Below, piece after piece: positions 24,206-38,200 of a DNA stretch of 64,000 nucleotides. Position 1 is the stretch's first letter; every line of letters starts with the position of its first letter. A program made the position numbers and the translations under genes. The notes beneath the pieces are model-generated. The model was not told the DNA's origin. It searched no databases and was given only the letters and a program-made list of their open reading frames with translations. The DNA is from Emydura subglobosa (lineage: Eukaryota > Chordata > Testudines > Chelidae): positions 18,139,049-18,203,048 of the forward strand of contig ML679956.1 in NCBI GenBank assembly GCA_007922225.1. The letters run 5' to 3'.

Positions 24206-24439
24206 TGACCTGACCCAAGCCTGAGAGGGATGAGTCATTTTGCAACTTTATCCCTAGATCCTTCCTCCCAAACCTGAGCCAAAGCTGCCTCCTGACCTTG
24301 GGGTCACCTCTCCTCCTGCTTGGGGTTGGTGTGGTGGTGGCTCCAGGCCCTGCACTTGCCATTTTCCACACCTTGCACTGCATGACACCAACTTTGCAGG
24401 CAAGAGAAGTAGAGGTGACCTGACCCAAGCCTGAGAGGG
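24206..24439. repeat. 24-bp direct repeat pair (GACCTGACCCAAGCC)
   Basis: Identical 24-bp units lie at 24206-24229 and 24416-24439. Each begins TGACCTGACCCAAGCC and ends TGAGAGGG. The nearby CACCTGACCCGACCTGGACCC is a related phrase. This resembles a GACCCGACC-rich interspersed repeat known from turtle DNA; its class is unknown to me. Confidence 0.7.
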
Positions 24440-24667
24440 TTCAATTGCTTTACCACCTGACCCGACCTGGACCCAATACTTGTAGTTAGATCCCATCAGT
24501 TTAGTTGCAGGGCCCTAATTGAAGATACCCTGTTTACTACTACGACTCTTTTGGTACCCACTAATTCTCCATGATGTTCCCAAATTAACTGCCACCAATT
24601 TAAGTTCATTAATGGATTTCCTTAAAACCCAGGTAATAATATTAGCTAGATCGGCTGATTTGTACAG

Positions 24668-24765
24668 TAATAATAATAATTCCTAGCTCTAATATAGGAC
24701 GTCTCATCTGTAGATCTCAAAGCATTTTTCAAAGGAGGTCAGTATCATTATACTAGATGTTCAAT
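24668..24765 (+). repeat. MIR/L2-like SINE or LINE relic
   Basis: A (TAA)n stretch is followed by CTCATCTGTAGATCTCAAAG, CATTTTTCAAAGGAGGTCAG and TATCATTATAC. This is the conserved 3' core phrase shared by ancient amniote MIR/L2-type repeats. A second relic is at 38858-38945. Confidence 0.55.
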
Positions 24766-26649
24766 TTTTCCACCTATTCTCTTACCTGTTCTTTTTTTTT
24801 ATTAAAAGCTCTGTTTACATAGTCTTCCTTACTTCCTCACTGCTCATACTTCTTTTCCTTAGAGGCCAAGGTTTGACTGGAGATGGGTGATCCCTCCAGG
24901 TCAAAGCTGAAGCACATTGGCAGGGCATGGCTAGAATAAGGTGCCTGGCTGCGTCCTGGTCTGTGGATAATCAGACTTCAGTCTCCAGTGCTGTCAGCCA
25001 GGCACCTTCCAGAAGAACTAATATAAGCATGAAAAAATGTCCAGATATCAATTACAAATTACACAAACACACATAAAAGAAAACTTGGCTTTTTCTTAAA
25101 AACAAGAAGATTCATGTATTCATTCAAGTCAGGGAATCCAGACCACGCAGAGAGATGCTGCTTTTCAAATACTATTGTCATATCCTTTGTAACATCACCC
25201 CAAGAAAAGACAAGGTGTATGCTTTGTATAATAAGCCTTTTATCGGCTGTAACCTTTCCTAACTCCGTGCAAATTAGAAATCCTCCAACTGACCTATCTA
25301 TTTTCATTTCATTTCATCTCTGCCCTTTATTCGCTTTTTTCCTTGAATGTAGCTGTCATGGTGCCACCAAGATAAGAACAACTCACTGGGCTGTGTGTGT
25401 TTTGGAACAAAAAGTAAATATTTTGCACAACTGTTATTGTTAAATAAGAAATGTTTCTGATAAATAAACATTGAGATTCTGTATATTTTATGAAGGAATT
25501 CAAATCCCCAAGGTGGTTTTAAACTATGAGAGCCTGTTCAAGTTCTTAACAAGAGCTTTAAGTGTATGGAGAAAATTAGAGATTCTCCCAGTTATATTGA
25601 GCCAGCTTTTTCCTAAGCATATACTTTACATTCTTTCATATTCTTAAATGCACACACATACTGCATACATATAAACTGAACACACAAGAGCAAGTTATGT
25701 GATGATGGTACTCAGTGAAGTCAATAGAAATTTTGCCTGAGGTAGAACTGCAGGTTTTGGCCCTATGTAATGAACTGTAGAATCATGTGATACATTTCAA
25801 CTATTGTGCACCTTTGACCATCTCATTTGCACTCTGTTCATTTATCCATCTCTGTCACAACTATTTCTAGCAACCCCAACCTCTGAGCAGCCAGCATTTT
25901 AAAATCAATCTGCAAAAAATATTTGCTTCATTTTCTTCAAATGTGAAATTTCCCCTCAAAATTACTCTGGCCCAACAGACAGGACTGGCCGGGTTCAATC
26001 TTATTCCATTGATACGTTTATGGCCACACGTCATGAGCAAAGACAGCTAGAAATGCTTGCTTTATTCAGCTGAAGAGACAGAAATTCCCTTTTCCACTGC
26101 AGTATAGCTCTCTTCTCTAGTTTTGACAAGTCATGAGACATTGGGCCTTAAAATCATGACATTATGATTTATAGAAAAGCTATTTTAGATCATTTTTAAA
26201 AGTGTCTAAAATTTATTATTTACAATATTTCCCACTCTCCAAAGCCTACGAGTTACATAAAGCAGCCTGGTTTTACAGGTGGAAGGATATGAAAAATAGT
26301 TCCAATATATTTTTTTACACTATCAAACATTTCTGAAGGTTTTTTTCTGTAAAAATATGGCACTGAAATACACAATGGTACATATTTATTTAAGTTTTAT
26401 TACCACTCCGGCTGGCCTGCATAATTCTTTGGTCAATTTGCCATCCTAAACTCATGCCAATAAGAACTTTATATACCACCCCTGCACGCATTCTATATAT
26501 CAGATGTGTTCACAGAGAGCTAGCTGCTCCTGTGATGCTGGCTCTCTTCCTTGTTGCTCATTGAGAGAAACAAAACAGATGTGCGTGAGAGATGAAAGTA
26601 AAGGCAGGAAAAATAGACAGTACATCTCATTCTGCTCAGAACAAGACAA
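24766..26649. other. Unassigned sequence
   Basis: No firm feature. TCAGTGAAGTCAATAGAAAT at about 25716 hints at an eroded palindromic repeat. Confidence 0.4.
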
Positions 26650-27110
26650 AGGCCCAGATTTTAAAGGTGTTTAGGCATTGCTCTGCTCAACATTTGCAAT
26701 GCATAAGTGACTTAGGAACCTAAGTCTAATTTTCAAAAGAAACTTAGGGCTTATCTACATGACAAGGTACTGCACAGCAAGTCGGGGTGTGAATCTACAG
26801 CACACCACCCCAGCTTGCCACACAGTGGAGTCCCATGTGGACACTGCTACAGTGCACTGAAAGTCCTGGAGTGCAGCTTGGCCTACCATAGTAGTAGACC
26901 AAGCTGCACTCTAGGACTGTATTGGTGCTGTAACAGCTTCCACATGGGACATAACTGCCCAGCCAGCTGGTGTGCTATAAATTGACACCCTGGCTTGACG
27001 CACAGTAGCTGCCATGTAGACGAGCCCTTAGGTTCCTAAATTAGGCAGGCATTGCAACACTGATCACAGCAATCCCTAAATATCTTTAAAAATTTGGACC
27101 AAAAGTGCTT
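26650..27110. repeat. Palindromic repeat split by a foldback insertion
   Basis: The left part has GGCCCAGATTTTAAAGGTGT, AGTGACTTAGGAACCTAAGT and ATTTTCAAAAG. The right part has GGTTCCTAAATTAGGCAGGC and ends AAAAATTTGGACC, the inverse of the start. Joined across the insertion at 26747-27027 these form a single palindromic interspersed repeat. A related copy is at 48232-48415. Confidence 0.5.
26747..27027. mobile_element. 281-bp foldback MITE with TTA target duplication
   Basis: The ends are GGGCTTATCTACATG on the left and GGGCTCGTCTACATGGCAG read inward from the right. TTA flanks both sides (26744-26746 and 27028-27030). The interior is also self-complementary, for example TGGAGTGCAGCTTGG against CCAAGCTGCACTCTAG. 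A 3-bp TTA duplication is the classic Harbinger (TWA) footprint. Confidence 0.85.
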
Positions 27111-27473
27111 AGTGTATTAATTAGACAGCTAAAAATACAGATACTTTCCTAATGTAACTTTCCCATGTAGCACTAGCAGCTACAGCAATTGCTTTCAAGG
27201 ATGTTGAGCAATCAGAAATGGGAGAAGAGAGCTCCCATGACATTGCAAATGGGAAGGTACATGGTATACAAGAGAATCCTTATTATGGCACGTGCCACAC
27301 TGTGAAAGCTGGAGGATCCCAGCTTTATGCATATGTGAGAAATGGAGAAATTTTTAAAATTCCTTAAAAATACTCTAAGTGCCAATCTGACTTGCTAGGG
27401 TGCCTCTATAATTACTTGTGTGTGAAATAATATATAATTTTAAAACATTGTCACTGACAGATTCTCTGAAAGC

Positions 27474-27598
27474 AGTGCTTAATTTGTGCCAGGGCTTGCC
27501 AGGGGAGCCCTGGCACCTGCTAGGCTTGCCGCATCAGTTATGCAAGTAAAAAAAAATGGCTTGAGTCCCGACACCTCTTCCATTACAAATTAAGCACT
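27474..27598. mobile_element. 125-bp non-autonomous transposon with 10-bp flanking duplication
   Basis: The ends are perfect 14-bp inverted repeats, AGTGCTTAATTTGT and its complement ACAAATTAAGCACT. The same 10 bp, CTCTGAAAGC, occurs at 27464-27473 and 27599-27608. If the terminal base is shared, this amounts to an 8-9-bp target duplication, which fits hAT-type elements. The interior includes CCAGGGCTTGCCAGGGGAGC and an A9 tract. It has no coding capacity. Confidence 0.88.
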
Positions 27599-28015
27599 CT
27601 CTGAAAGCCGTGATTAGAAGGGATGGAACCTGAGGTCTCTTATCTACCTAGTAAACTTTTCAATAAAGCTAGAATGCTGTTACTTTCATACAGTACCACA
27701 GCATCATTGGGTTTAATCGTTAAGGCAATTCCCCAGAATGAGCAGAGACAACACTAAAGACCTGTGTAGACTGATACAAAAGCCTGAGGAATCTTAGGTC
27801 CCTATGAGGAAAACAAATACTGATTTTGGATTGGGTGAAGCAGAGCCTAAAAAAATGTGCAGTGAAATTTTAAAAATGTGCACTGACTTTTTAAAAATAT
27901 GTATCCAGTCCTGAATTTCCTTGTGCCAGTGCCTTGAACCAGCATTTCATTCCCTATTAAAGTATATGCAGTGACTTTTCATAATTGTTTGAGGCTATGG
28001 GCAAAGGTGAGAGAG

Positions 28016-28100
28016 TGAGCTAGATTCTGCACTCAGTTGCACCACTGGGATCCAGAGTAACTCTTTACTCCTCTGTAACTGAGCACAATTTTATCCACTG
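28016..28100. repeat. Dispersed palindromic repeat relic
   Basis: GCTAGATTCTGCACTCAGTT, then CCAGAGTAACTC, then CTGTAACTGAGCACAATTTT. This is the eroded pattern of the ATTCTG...CAGAAT interspersed palindrome. Confidence 0.4.
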
Positions 28101-29260
28101 AGCTTAAAGAGAGACTTCTCTAATGGGAGAAGCTTATAAATCTATCTGACAAACTGGTGAAAAGTAAATGGTTAGTGAGAAGGACTTATACACATTTTCT
28201 TTGCTGTTTTTAACTCCCCTGCAGCCCCATCTTCTCTTTTATTACAGTATATTGAAATCATAATGCTAAATATTGGTGATAAATATATTAATTTCAGTGA
28301 CTACAGGATTACGACTTCTCTACAAGATAAGCAAAAAGGAAACAGACAGTCTGTCAGAGAGCGCTCAAAACTAAATGCAACTACGGGGCATGACTGCAAG
28401 CAAATGAAAAAGTTACTGGTGAAATAAAATGATATTGGGACAATCTCATCCCTGGTGTAATTCCATTTAATTCAATGTGTGTGTGTGTACACACCCTTTT
28501 CCTATTCTCTTTTTCTTAATTTGTCTTACTGTGAAAGCCCCTGTTGAAAAGAGAAATTAAGCCACACTGGATGCAGGAAATAGTCTATTGACTTTAATGC
28601 ACTTAAACCTGGGCTGAATTTGGCCTTAAATTTCCCAATCTGCCAATCGAGAATCTGCTAGCACAACATCAGCATCTTTAAAGTCTCCATTAAGAATCGG
28701 TGAAAACATTCAGTGAAGTCAGGAGCAGCTGTGGGAATTGGTACTAGAAATGTTTGCTGTACTGCAGATCAAAATAACATTTTGACTCATTGATCCCTTG
28801 AACACCATAAAACCTGAAGCAAGATCCTTGTGCTTAGTGGGGGAGAAGGGGAATGAGTTTCTTAGAAGTGAATGAATGAAGTGTCCGCCCCCCCAAAAAA
28901 GGCAGATCTAAAGCTCAAGATGAGAATAAAATAAAGACAAACCAGCAATTAAAAAATATAAATGCACTACTAGTTAAAATATGTATATATAAGCCACCAC
29001 ACTGTCAGCATGTTCAGATCTTAGTCAAGCATTATTACAATTGCATGCAAATGACAGAAAGGCAGGACATTCCTTCAAACTATGTTTTCATTAAAGATTC
29101 TGCTTTTTCCAGAATAATAGTAAATGACATGTGAACTTCATATGAACTATAGGTCATGAAAGGATTTAGTATTGGCATTTTTAATCTAAAAAGTCTGTGC
29201 CAGAAAAATCAATATGTTTCAGTTGCAGCATTCGAATGCAATTTTCTTCACGTAACAGGG

Positions 29261-29290
29261 TTTCTTTCTTTCTTTCTCTCTTTTTTTTTT
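29261..29290. repeat. (TTTC)n / T-rich simple repeat
   Basis: Pyrimidine tract TTTCTTTCTTTCTTTCTCTC followed by T10. Confidence 0.95.
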
Positions 29291-32200
29291 AAAAATAATG
29301 AATAATTCCCAGTTTTTCTATGAAACAAGCAGTCGTATTATAAGGTAATGACATCAATAACACATTACATGTAAACAGAAAATGAACAAAAAAATCATTC
29401 AAGACCCTTTTCAAACTGGTGTGCTTTTCATCAGTGCTATTACAGGTTCCATTCACATTATCGGATTGAACCACGCTGCATAACCAAGGTGCTGACAAGC
29501 CTTGATTACCCAATAACTCCTGTATTCCTTTCAGGCAGGTTCACCGAAAGGACAGGAATGCAGGGCCTTCCTGTGGGGCTGACTGCCTTCCACAGAGACC
29601 AAGTCAATGAAACCAAATGCCCTCTCCATTCTGTACACAAAAATGGGCTTTGCATTTCCTGATATGTAATTATGACTTTTTCTCCTTTGTTCTCAATTGT
29701 TTCAGATAACAATTTATTGTACATCAGAGGGGCCAATCTAAACATTTAATCTCTTTTCATAACCCTTTAAGGGGAGGGCTAAGCAATCTCTGTAGTAAAT
29801 CTGTTGTCGGTTCTTTCCCATGCTGCAGAGTCAACAAATCCGCTTCACACCCAGGGCAAGCCAGGCACTACAAAAACAATAGAAAATGAATAGAGTGTCC
29901 AAAACCCCATGTCTCCTCTTGCACTGGCTCTCAGAACTTTTGTTAGCAGACTATCTTTTGTTTTCTCCATTCCACTGCACTCTTGAATGATAATCTCACA
30001 AAAGCGTGCAGTTTCAGTCAGCCTGAAGTGCTTTCCTTGTTTAGATTAAAGTCTGCTTCAATCTGACGTAGCATATTATGCACTCTTTTTAACAACTTCG
30101 TTTGGAGTGCTAACGAAAACCAGCAGTCTAGCTTGGCTGCCAGATGTGCGGTGGGGATTCTACCCACGGGAGTCGAGCCATTACCGCTAGGAATACAACA
30201 GAGGCTAATTCCCTTTCCCAACTCCTTATAGAGAATTCATACTTCAACCAATAAGTGTGCAGGCATGAAGTCAATCAAGCAAATTAAACATTTGATACAA
30301 ACTGATTTTTGGTAGCAATTTATATTGAACTTACTGTTCTCTCTCTTTAACGAATCACTTTTAGTCCTTTTCTATGGGCTCCCTTAGTGAAACATCTGCT
30401 TTAGTATCATTTAACACGCAGAGCAGTGAGTCTTTCTCACTGTATGTGCTTCTCTAATTAATGTGTAGTGACATGAATTATCTGTACCTTTTTTATTTTT
30501 AAAGACACAACCACAATTAAATTCTTACATGTGTTTACCACACACAGTCTCTCTCTGCCCATACTCCTGTACCTCCGACACGAAAAGTTTCACTAATATG
30601 ATGCTAAGATTGTAGAACTAAAGTTTTTAAAAAGTCAGGAAATGCAAAAGTTAAGACTCCGACTGCAATATAAATGTGGCCACATTGTTCCCACACCAGC
30701 AGCTGCCACTTCAGTTTCCTCAGCGCAGCAGCTCTGGGACCAAGAATTCCTCCTGGCCACAGCACAGAGGTTCCATAATAGGCTGTGGTATCTTTTCTGA
30801 CTCTAAGGGGTCAGAGGAAAGGCTTACCTATTCCTTTCCCTACCTCACAGAATCTTTGCCCCCTCTCAGCACAAAGAGAGATCCAGAGGACAGGGAGGCG
30901 ATGACACAGAAGCAGTTTTAGAAGGAGGGTGAGGGAAGAGAACCATGTGCATAAAGAGGGTGCTCTCTGTATGCAGATCTTGGGAAAGGAGAGGGTCACA
31001 TGATCCAGGTCTACAGGAGGCAAGCATGTTTAAGCTACTTTAAGACTATGTAAGTCCCATAGGCAGACTCTTAGCCTGCAGAGTGTCCCACTGGCGCTTA
31101 GGGCCAACACAGTTCCCCCTTTTCATAATCAGTGCCTCAGTCTAGTAGTATTTAAAGTGGCTAAATGCATCAACTGCTAACAATTTACACTGATAAGAGC
31201 ACATAAAAGGAATATACACATGCACAGAACTCTGCAAGTGTGAGCACTGAGGGAATTCTCCCACAGTAGCCAGGTTTCAATTGTTCATAACTTTATTCAT
31301 GTGCGATCTGTTTTTTCTAAACATTGCTGCAAACAGATGGTCCTCACTGTGGACTATCTGCATGCCACATACGCGGTTTAAAAGGGCAGATGTTCCAAGT
31401 TATCAGTGTGAAAAGAACGTGGCAATTTTTTTTGAGGAAAAAAACATACTGTTTTTTCTACTAAATATGGCTGAAGGGATTTTATGCTCAAACCATTAAA
31501 AAAATTACTATTGGCCAGAGAAACAAGCTCAGTACATTTCACACCAGAACAAGACTCTGGGAAAGATACAAGCATGTGAAAACTGCCTTATCCTTGAAAT
31601 TGTACCTCTACTACCGCTTTCACTAACAAGCAAATACTATAATGCATTTGCAATTAAAAACCTTCAAAAATATATGCATCACATAAGCTAACATTAAACT
31701 AGATATTGTAAATAAGTCTCTGGAAAAAGTGGTCTCCTCCCAGACTCACGCTCTCATTTAACAGGGTAGAGAGAGCTAGTAGAACAATGCTGGTAAACAA
31801 ACTCCAAAAAAAAAAAATGTAATTATATATATGAAACTAGGACCTCTCTTGTATAAATCAAAGTTTGTTTTGACCTATACCTACAGTAACTTGCTATTAA
31901 GAAAAGAGAACAACTGAACTATTAAAAGATGTGATAACAATGAATTAATATTCAGTACAGTACGGAAGAGATTAGGAAAATTGTGTTATGGATTTGCCGA
32001 TATCTGGCTGACTGAATAACTTATGGGAATCCTAGAGCTTCCAAGCAGAATACCGTGAGCACATAAGTCTTCACTTCAGTGTTAATTTAGTCATGGATTT
32101 TTATTTTAGTTACTCTTAGACTTGCTGAAGAAAACAAATCAAAATTGAGTCTCGTCTTCTTTGTCAGATATCACACTCTCATTTAACTGTAATTGTTATT

Positions 32201-35200
32201 GACCAAAATACTGCAAGGAAAATTTATTAAATATGACTTCGTATTTTAGTCCATCTCAGAACAAAATTACAGTACTGTATGGCAGCTTTAAAGAATTTTG
32301 GCATACGGCAAAAAAAAGCCCAGGTGAACTCTCTGACTTCTTCAATTCAGTCTCATTCTCTCACTGTATGAATCTTTTTGCTTTGCAGTTACCTGCATTT
32401 TTCAGTTTTACAACAGCTACTGTTCCCGTGTTTGCCATAAAGAAGAAGTTTGGTATAGTCATTTTCTTAAGTCAGTTTAAATGCAAACAAATGGACACCA
32501 CTTTACTTGCTTTCAAAAGCAATGTTAAAATATAGCAGCCTTGGCTTTACAATTTTACATTATTGAGCAGTACAGTTTTTAAATTTTCTCAGGATGATTC
32601 TTCCTAATTGTGCTGAACAACATGTAATGATATTTTTTATAGACACTCGGGGAGAACTCATAAAAACTCCATGCACAATTTAAATTAGGGTATTGTGGAA
32701 TTTAACTAGATGAAGGTGGAATTAATCCTTTTTGGAAAATCTATTGTCCATATGCTTGGCCACTCTGAAATAATCTTCTTCAATATGGCCAAACAAATCT
32801 CTTTTACCATCTGGTGGGCAGATAAGTATCCCCCCCAAAAAAAAGGGTGGGAGGAAGGTAGAGTAAAACACAAAAGAAACACAACTGACTTGAGCATAAA
32901 CAATCATCAATCTATATTCACACACCCCCATTAAAGTCATTGAAGGTTCCATGTACAGAACATTGGCAGGTGTGGTCTCAAAATTAAATGTTCCTAGTTT
33001 ATAAATTATGCAGCCTCTAGGCACACAATACCATATAAATTAAGCAACCAAGATGATTATGTCAACTAAAGATAATTCCAAACACCTCTCTAAATCCTAG
33101 AAAAAAACTCAACCAGCCTCCTTAGGAAAAAGCCCGTAATGTGACCAAAAGGTAAGCAAAACTTGGTATCTGTCCGACCAAATCAAGGAAGAGAATTCTA
33201 GAGTTGAGGGGCCACCTCTTCCCTGTGGTGAGAAGATCTGAACATTAACTTTCAGGGATCTCACCAGGTGTGCCGTACTTAATCTCAGGTATTGGGACAG
33301 AGCTTGGGAAAAGAGATAGACTCTACAACAGCTCAACCCCAAACCACATGCACTATGTATTTATCATTCATTTACATGTGATGAGTATGATGAAAGGTTT
33401 ATGTTCCAGATTACCATCTCTGGAGGAGAGTCAGTCTTTCTATTCAGGAGATTTGTTTTAAAAGATGTATTCTTGCTGCCCTGGATCTTGACAGTGCTTT
33501 CATCCAGTGTGACCTCTATATCTTCTCTTTAGATCCAGCCCACACAAACTCTCTCTCTCTGGCATACAACCAACGGACAGAATGTCACTCACACCACTTC
33601 CTATTTTTTAAAGACTGGCGTCATTCTCAGACTTCAGTGCTTTCACAAATAATCCTATTATACTTTCGATTACAGAACAGTGACTATCACTTATCTCATA
33701 GAATGGCTGAAATCTGCCACACCTGTCCAGTGGAATGGCTCTTTACAGCCCTGAAGCTTAAAACTCCATCCAGCAAAAGTGTCTTTTACAGACACTCAAT
33801 GTTATTAAACAGAATCTACCCTGCAGTGCAGGAAATCTCCCATATGACATGTACAATGTTATCTTCAAAATTAACTTTGTTTTAGGTGTCTCGGGGGAAA
33901 AAATCACTTTAATCTTTCCGAGGTACATATTAGGCCCCCTAATGTGACTGAGGGATTTTCTCCCCTTATTGTGTAAACTGTTGGGACTCTCAAAGAAGCC
34001 CAAACCAAAGGGTAAATTAAGGTTCAAAAGTGCTCTATACAGAAAGGAGAACCCTGCCCAGGGAAGCTAAGGAGAAACCAGGATAAGAAACTTTTAAATG
34101 ATGGTTTCAATATTATTGCAAAGGTTTCATTCAGCTTCCCATGCAAGCGTTTTTGTGACTGTATATTCCTCCCAACCCCCACCTTTATTTAGAGCGCAAC
34201 ATATGCTCTTGCTTGTATTTGCCTTGTCTAGGAGTTCAGATAATATGGTGATGTTGCACCATATGAATACCTAGACAAATAGATAGTCTTTCATGTTGAA
34301 TTCACTTGTCTAAATGCAGAAGGTAATCATTGAGGTGTTCAATGTTATCTTTGGAGGCAGGACTGACATACACACCCTGCAACTGCCACATTAAGTGTCC
34401 ATGGGATTGAATGCTGCTGCAAAAGGCTTTTTTCATGAATTAGTCCCTTAGGAAATTCTTTACCTAAAAGCAAAATGCCAGCAGCGGGAGATGGATGTAA
34501 ACTCTGTTTGCTGCACAACAGTATGCAGAGGAAAACAACATTAGAACAGTGTGCAGTAATTCTTCATCATTATGCAGCAAAACTTACTTTTTCACCCAGA
34601 ACAACAGATTTGGTACAATACGTGCGAGCACAAAATTCGACAAGTATTTACATAGTAAAAACAGTGCTCTTGTATCTGCACAAATAAATAATATTCCCCT
34701 TTCTTTGAAGAAACAGCACATGCTCAACAGTCCTTTGTCCCATATCACAATAGAAAACCTTCTGCACTGGAATATCTGAATCATTTCTTGGCAGTCTCTC
34801 AAGGCAAACAGAGTAAATTTAAAATGAATATTTATCATAGGTGTGCACACAAATACACATAAGCAAAGTGGAGTGCAGTATTTGCCTGTCAAACATTAGA
34901 AGTGAATGAACCCATCAGTCATTTAAACAAGCAACTAAAAAGTGAAAATAATGGGATGACAACATCAGAAAGCAGCCTCCCAGAAAGATACGCAGTTTTT
35001 CGTAGCCACTTGTCTTGTCTAATTAATCCCACATGTAGGACTAGACTGGAATATTAATTTTTTTCTAAGTATAAAATATCACTTTCACCTGAAAGCATTA
35101 GAGGTACAATGGAACCAGAAATGCTATATGGGCTTACAAAATAGTTTTTCACTTATAATCATCCTCTAAATTTAGAGTCGCTAACAGACTCAGATAATGG

Positions 35201-38200
35201 TGGGCTGGAAGAAAAGAAGTTGAAAGAATTAGTGACAATCATATAATTACCCCTATTAAGAAGGCAAGATGTCAATTTGTAACAGGCTAACAATCTGGGT
35301 ATTAGATCGTGGACTACTCCTGAATGCCCATGTAGTAGATGTGGCCAAGAGCACCTTTTCTAACTAGACTGATGAAAAAAGCATGACATACTACTTCAGT
35401 GCAAACCTTGCCATAGTTCATCCACGTTTTTGTCATCTCAACGTTCTTCAGCTGTTACAAACTATATAGGGCAAAACAAAACACAGAAGCTACTCCAGAA
35501 TGTGTCACTCACCATTTACTGGAGTTTCATGCCAGGAACACATTGTCCTACAATGCATAGGGATCAGCAGTAGGAATCAATTCACTCCTCACTCATGGCC
35601 TGAAATAACCAAAATATGTAAACCTTTCGAGCATGCTGAGATGCTCATCTTTTTGCCAGGTATTTGGGGAAAGAATGGGCTCAAGGTTGGCCAGTATTTA
35701 TGATTGTATCTGCTATGGAAGCGTCTTATGTTATTTTTTTGGAGGGACAAGATGTCCATTTTTATATTATTCTTAACATGAATTACATAAAGCTGGCTGG
35801 AGCACAGGATGGGCACCATTATTATATTTTGTACAACAAACTAAATAAATATGATCCCTTTCACATGCATAAAATTTGCCTCCAGGGAAAAATTAAAACT
35901 GGCACCTCTTGGTTTTGTGGCTACAGAGTTCCTGCTGTACCATCTGCTATGCAAGGATTAAACTAACACTGGGTGGGGCTACGTCCAAAGGGAAAAACAC
36001 CCCCTTGGAACTGAGACTGCAGAGAACTCTTCAGAAGTTCAAGGAGGGAAAAAACCCAAGAATTCATATTCCATATTAGGCCTCAATCCAGCATCATAGA
36101 CACAGCTCATTTAAACACACGTCCGTCCCCCCTCCTTTCTCTCCATCCCATCTAGATGGAAGAAGAAGAATTAAAGTAGGAATCAAATATATTGTTTTGG
36201 ACAGTCACATATGTATTAGCAGATCCACTGGCTTTCCACATGGGGCACTATCTATTTTCCAATGAATCACTAGTGCAATTTTATGAAGGGAATTTTTTTT
36301 TTTTTTAAACTTCTCATCAGCACCTTAAGGGGCATTTTCTGAATCCTACTGAAGAGACTTTGCTCTACATTTAGCAAGATGCTGCTTCTCCTCACTCCCA
36401 AACTCCATTGTGCTTATATTTTCAGAATGAGGGAAACAGTTACTCAAATCCTTATACTGTAGACAGAAAGTGACTGAAGTGTTTTGTCCCCCTCTCAATA
36501 CTTCAATGGAATACTCTCCCTTAACTCATAGGAAGGGTGCCATATCCATGGCAAAAGGCAGGCTCTGATACATTTACAGTGTTCATTGTTTTGTTTCCCT
36601 CCCCCCCGCTCAAAGAATGCCTCACTGCAGCACTTCTGCTGTGATTGTGCAATCCAACCCAAATGCTTTTTCTTTTAGAAGAACTGTTTCAACTGAAGAC
36701 CCTTAACTTCTTATTTTAAAGAAGAAATGCTAATTTCTGTTGCAATATACCTTAAAGCTATATCTATATCTATCCTTCTATTTTTGTTCCCTACCAAAAA
36801 TAAAAGTGGATATAGTGTATTTTCCTCCTTCTTTGAAGGAAATCTTGCTGTTCAATTATTGATGTAACACCAGCCCTCACATCAAAAGGTCTGAGCTAGT
36901 TCTATTTCATTTCTACTATATGGCATTTCTGATGACTTGATAAAACAAGTCATTTTATTTTAGTATTTTCCATTTGTATTTTTACAAGTCTGAAATCTAG
37001 TTATCAATCACAAAAATTTCAAGCTCTTGATTGCACCAAACTGCCTGGAGATGGGGTAAGAAGGGGATTACTGGAATTTCCTGATCATTAACTAAAGTTT
37101 ACATCAGAAGGGCTAGCAGTGAGAACATCCATCTCCCTCATCGGAAATCTCTGTAGGAAAACAGCCAGCTCATTGAATTGGCAAAAGAGCTTGAGAAATT
37201 TATCAATACATATCAAGATTTAGAAAAAACAATAGCAGAGAGATCTGTACTCCCACCACCAGTAATAAATAAGGTATTAAATCGTTAAGATTTCAATTAC
37301 AGGAAAGAATGTGGCTAACCAAATAACAGCGGGAGGAGTTGAAATAAGTAGTAGGTTAAAGATTAATATTCTGGTTTCAGAACAAAAGGATGCTCTTTTG
37401 TGGCACTGTGCTTATGCCTCTGAATGTAAACATTGTTCCAAGAACCATTTTTTCTTTGCCTGATCTTTAAAGGGTAATAAATTAGACCTTGGACAGCCAT
37501 ACAAGCTGCTACTAGATGTGAATGTGAATGTGTCTGTAGAAAAGGCTGACTTTCAATCAAAGTCTATTGAGAGAATAGTTGGATTTTCTAAAGAAGCATG
37601 TTGTGCCTATTAACCAACTTACAAAAGGGGCCATTTTCTTGATTTATGTTTGGTTGCTATAGAGATCTTGCAGTACAGACGGGCAGGTGAAGCTTCCATT
37701 TAACAATCTCAGAGGTTTCCCATAGCTGTACTCAGAGGACATGCAACTACAGTAGGTAAAATTCACTGCATAAACATGCCATGTCTGGCAGGATCAAAGA
37801 TCAGATTTAAGCTTTTTCAAGAATTTATTGCGAATATGGTGGAAATTATTACACAATTTTTGTACATGAACATTTTCTACACATAAAAATCTTATCACAA
37901 GGAATTGTTTCAGCTCTGTTACATTTTGTCATCGATACACTTTTTACTCTGTAGGTAATTACTGGTTAATAAAATTCCAGTGCATCAGGAGACCATTTTT
38001 CCCTCAGCATTCAGTATATTCACAAGCCTCTGATCTTGGTATTTAACAGCGGCACCGTAACATTAGGATGGTGGATTTTTTGTTAAAAAACTTGCTCTGC
38101 AGCCATGAGCTACAAAATACTCAAGGGAGGGTATAAATAACTGTGAAACCAAAAATGTTAATATTTGAGTTGCAAGGAAAACTTTATATATGTCAGTGGG

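Noticed and set aside
35300..35966. Possible old retroelement or zinc-knuckle-like coding trace
   Set aside because: Translations gave short cysteine/histidine-containing strings in shifting frames but no motif I could tie to a family.
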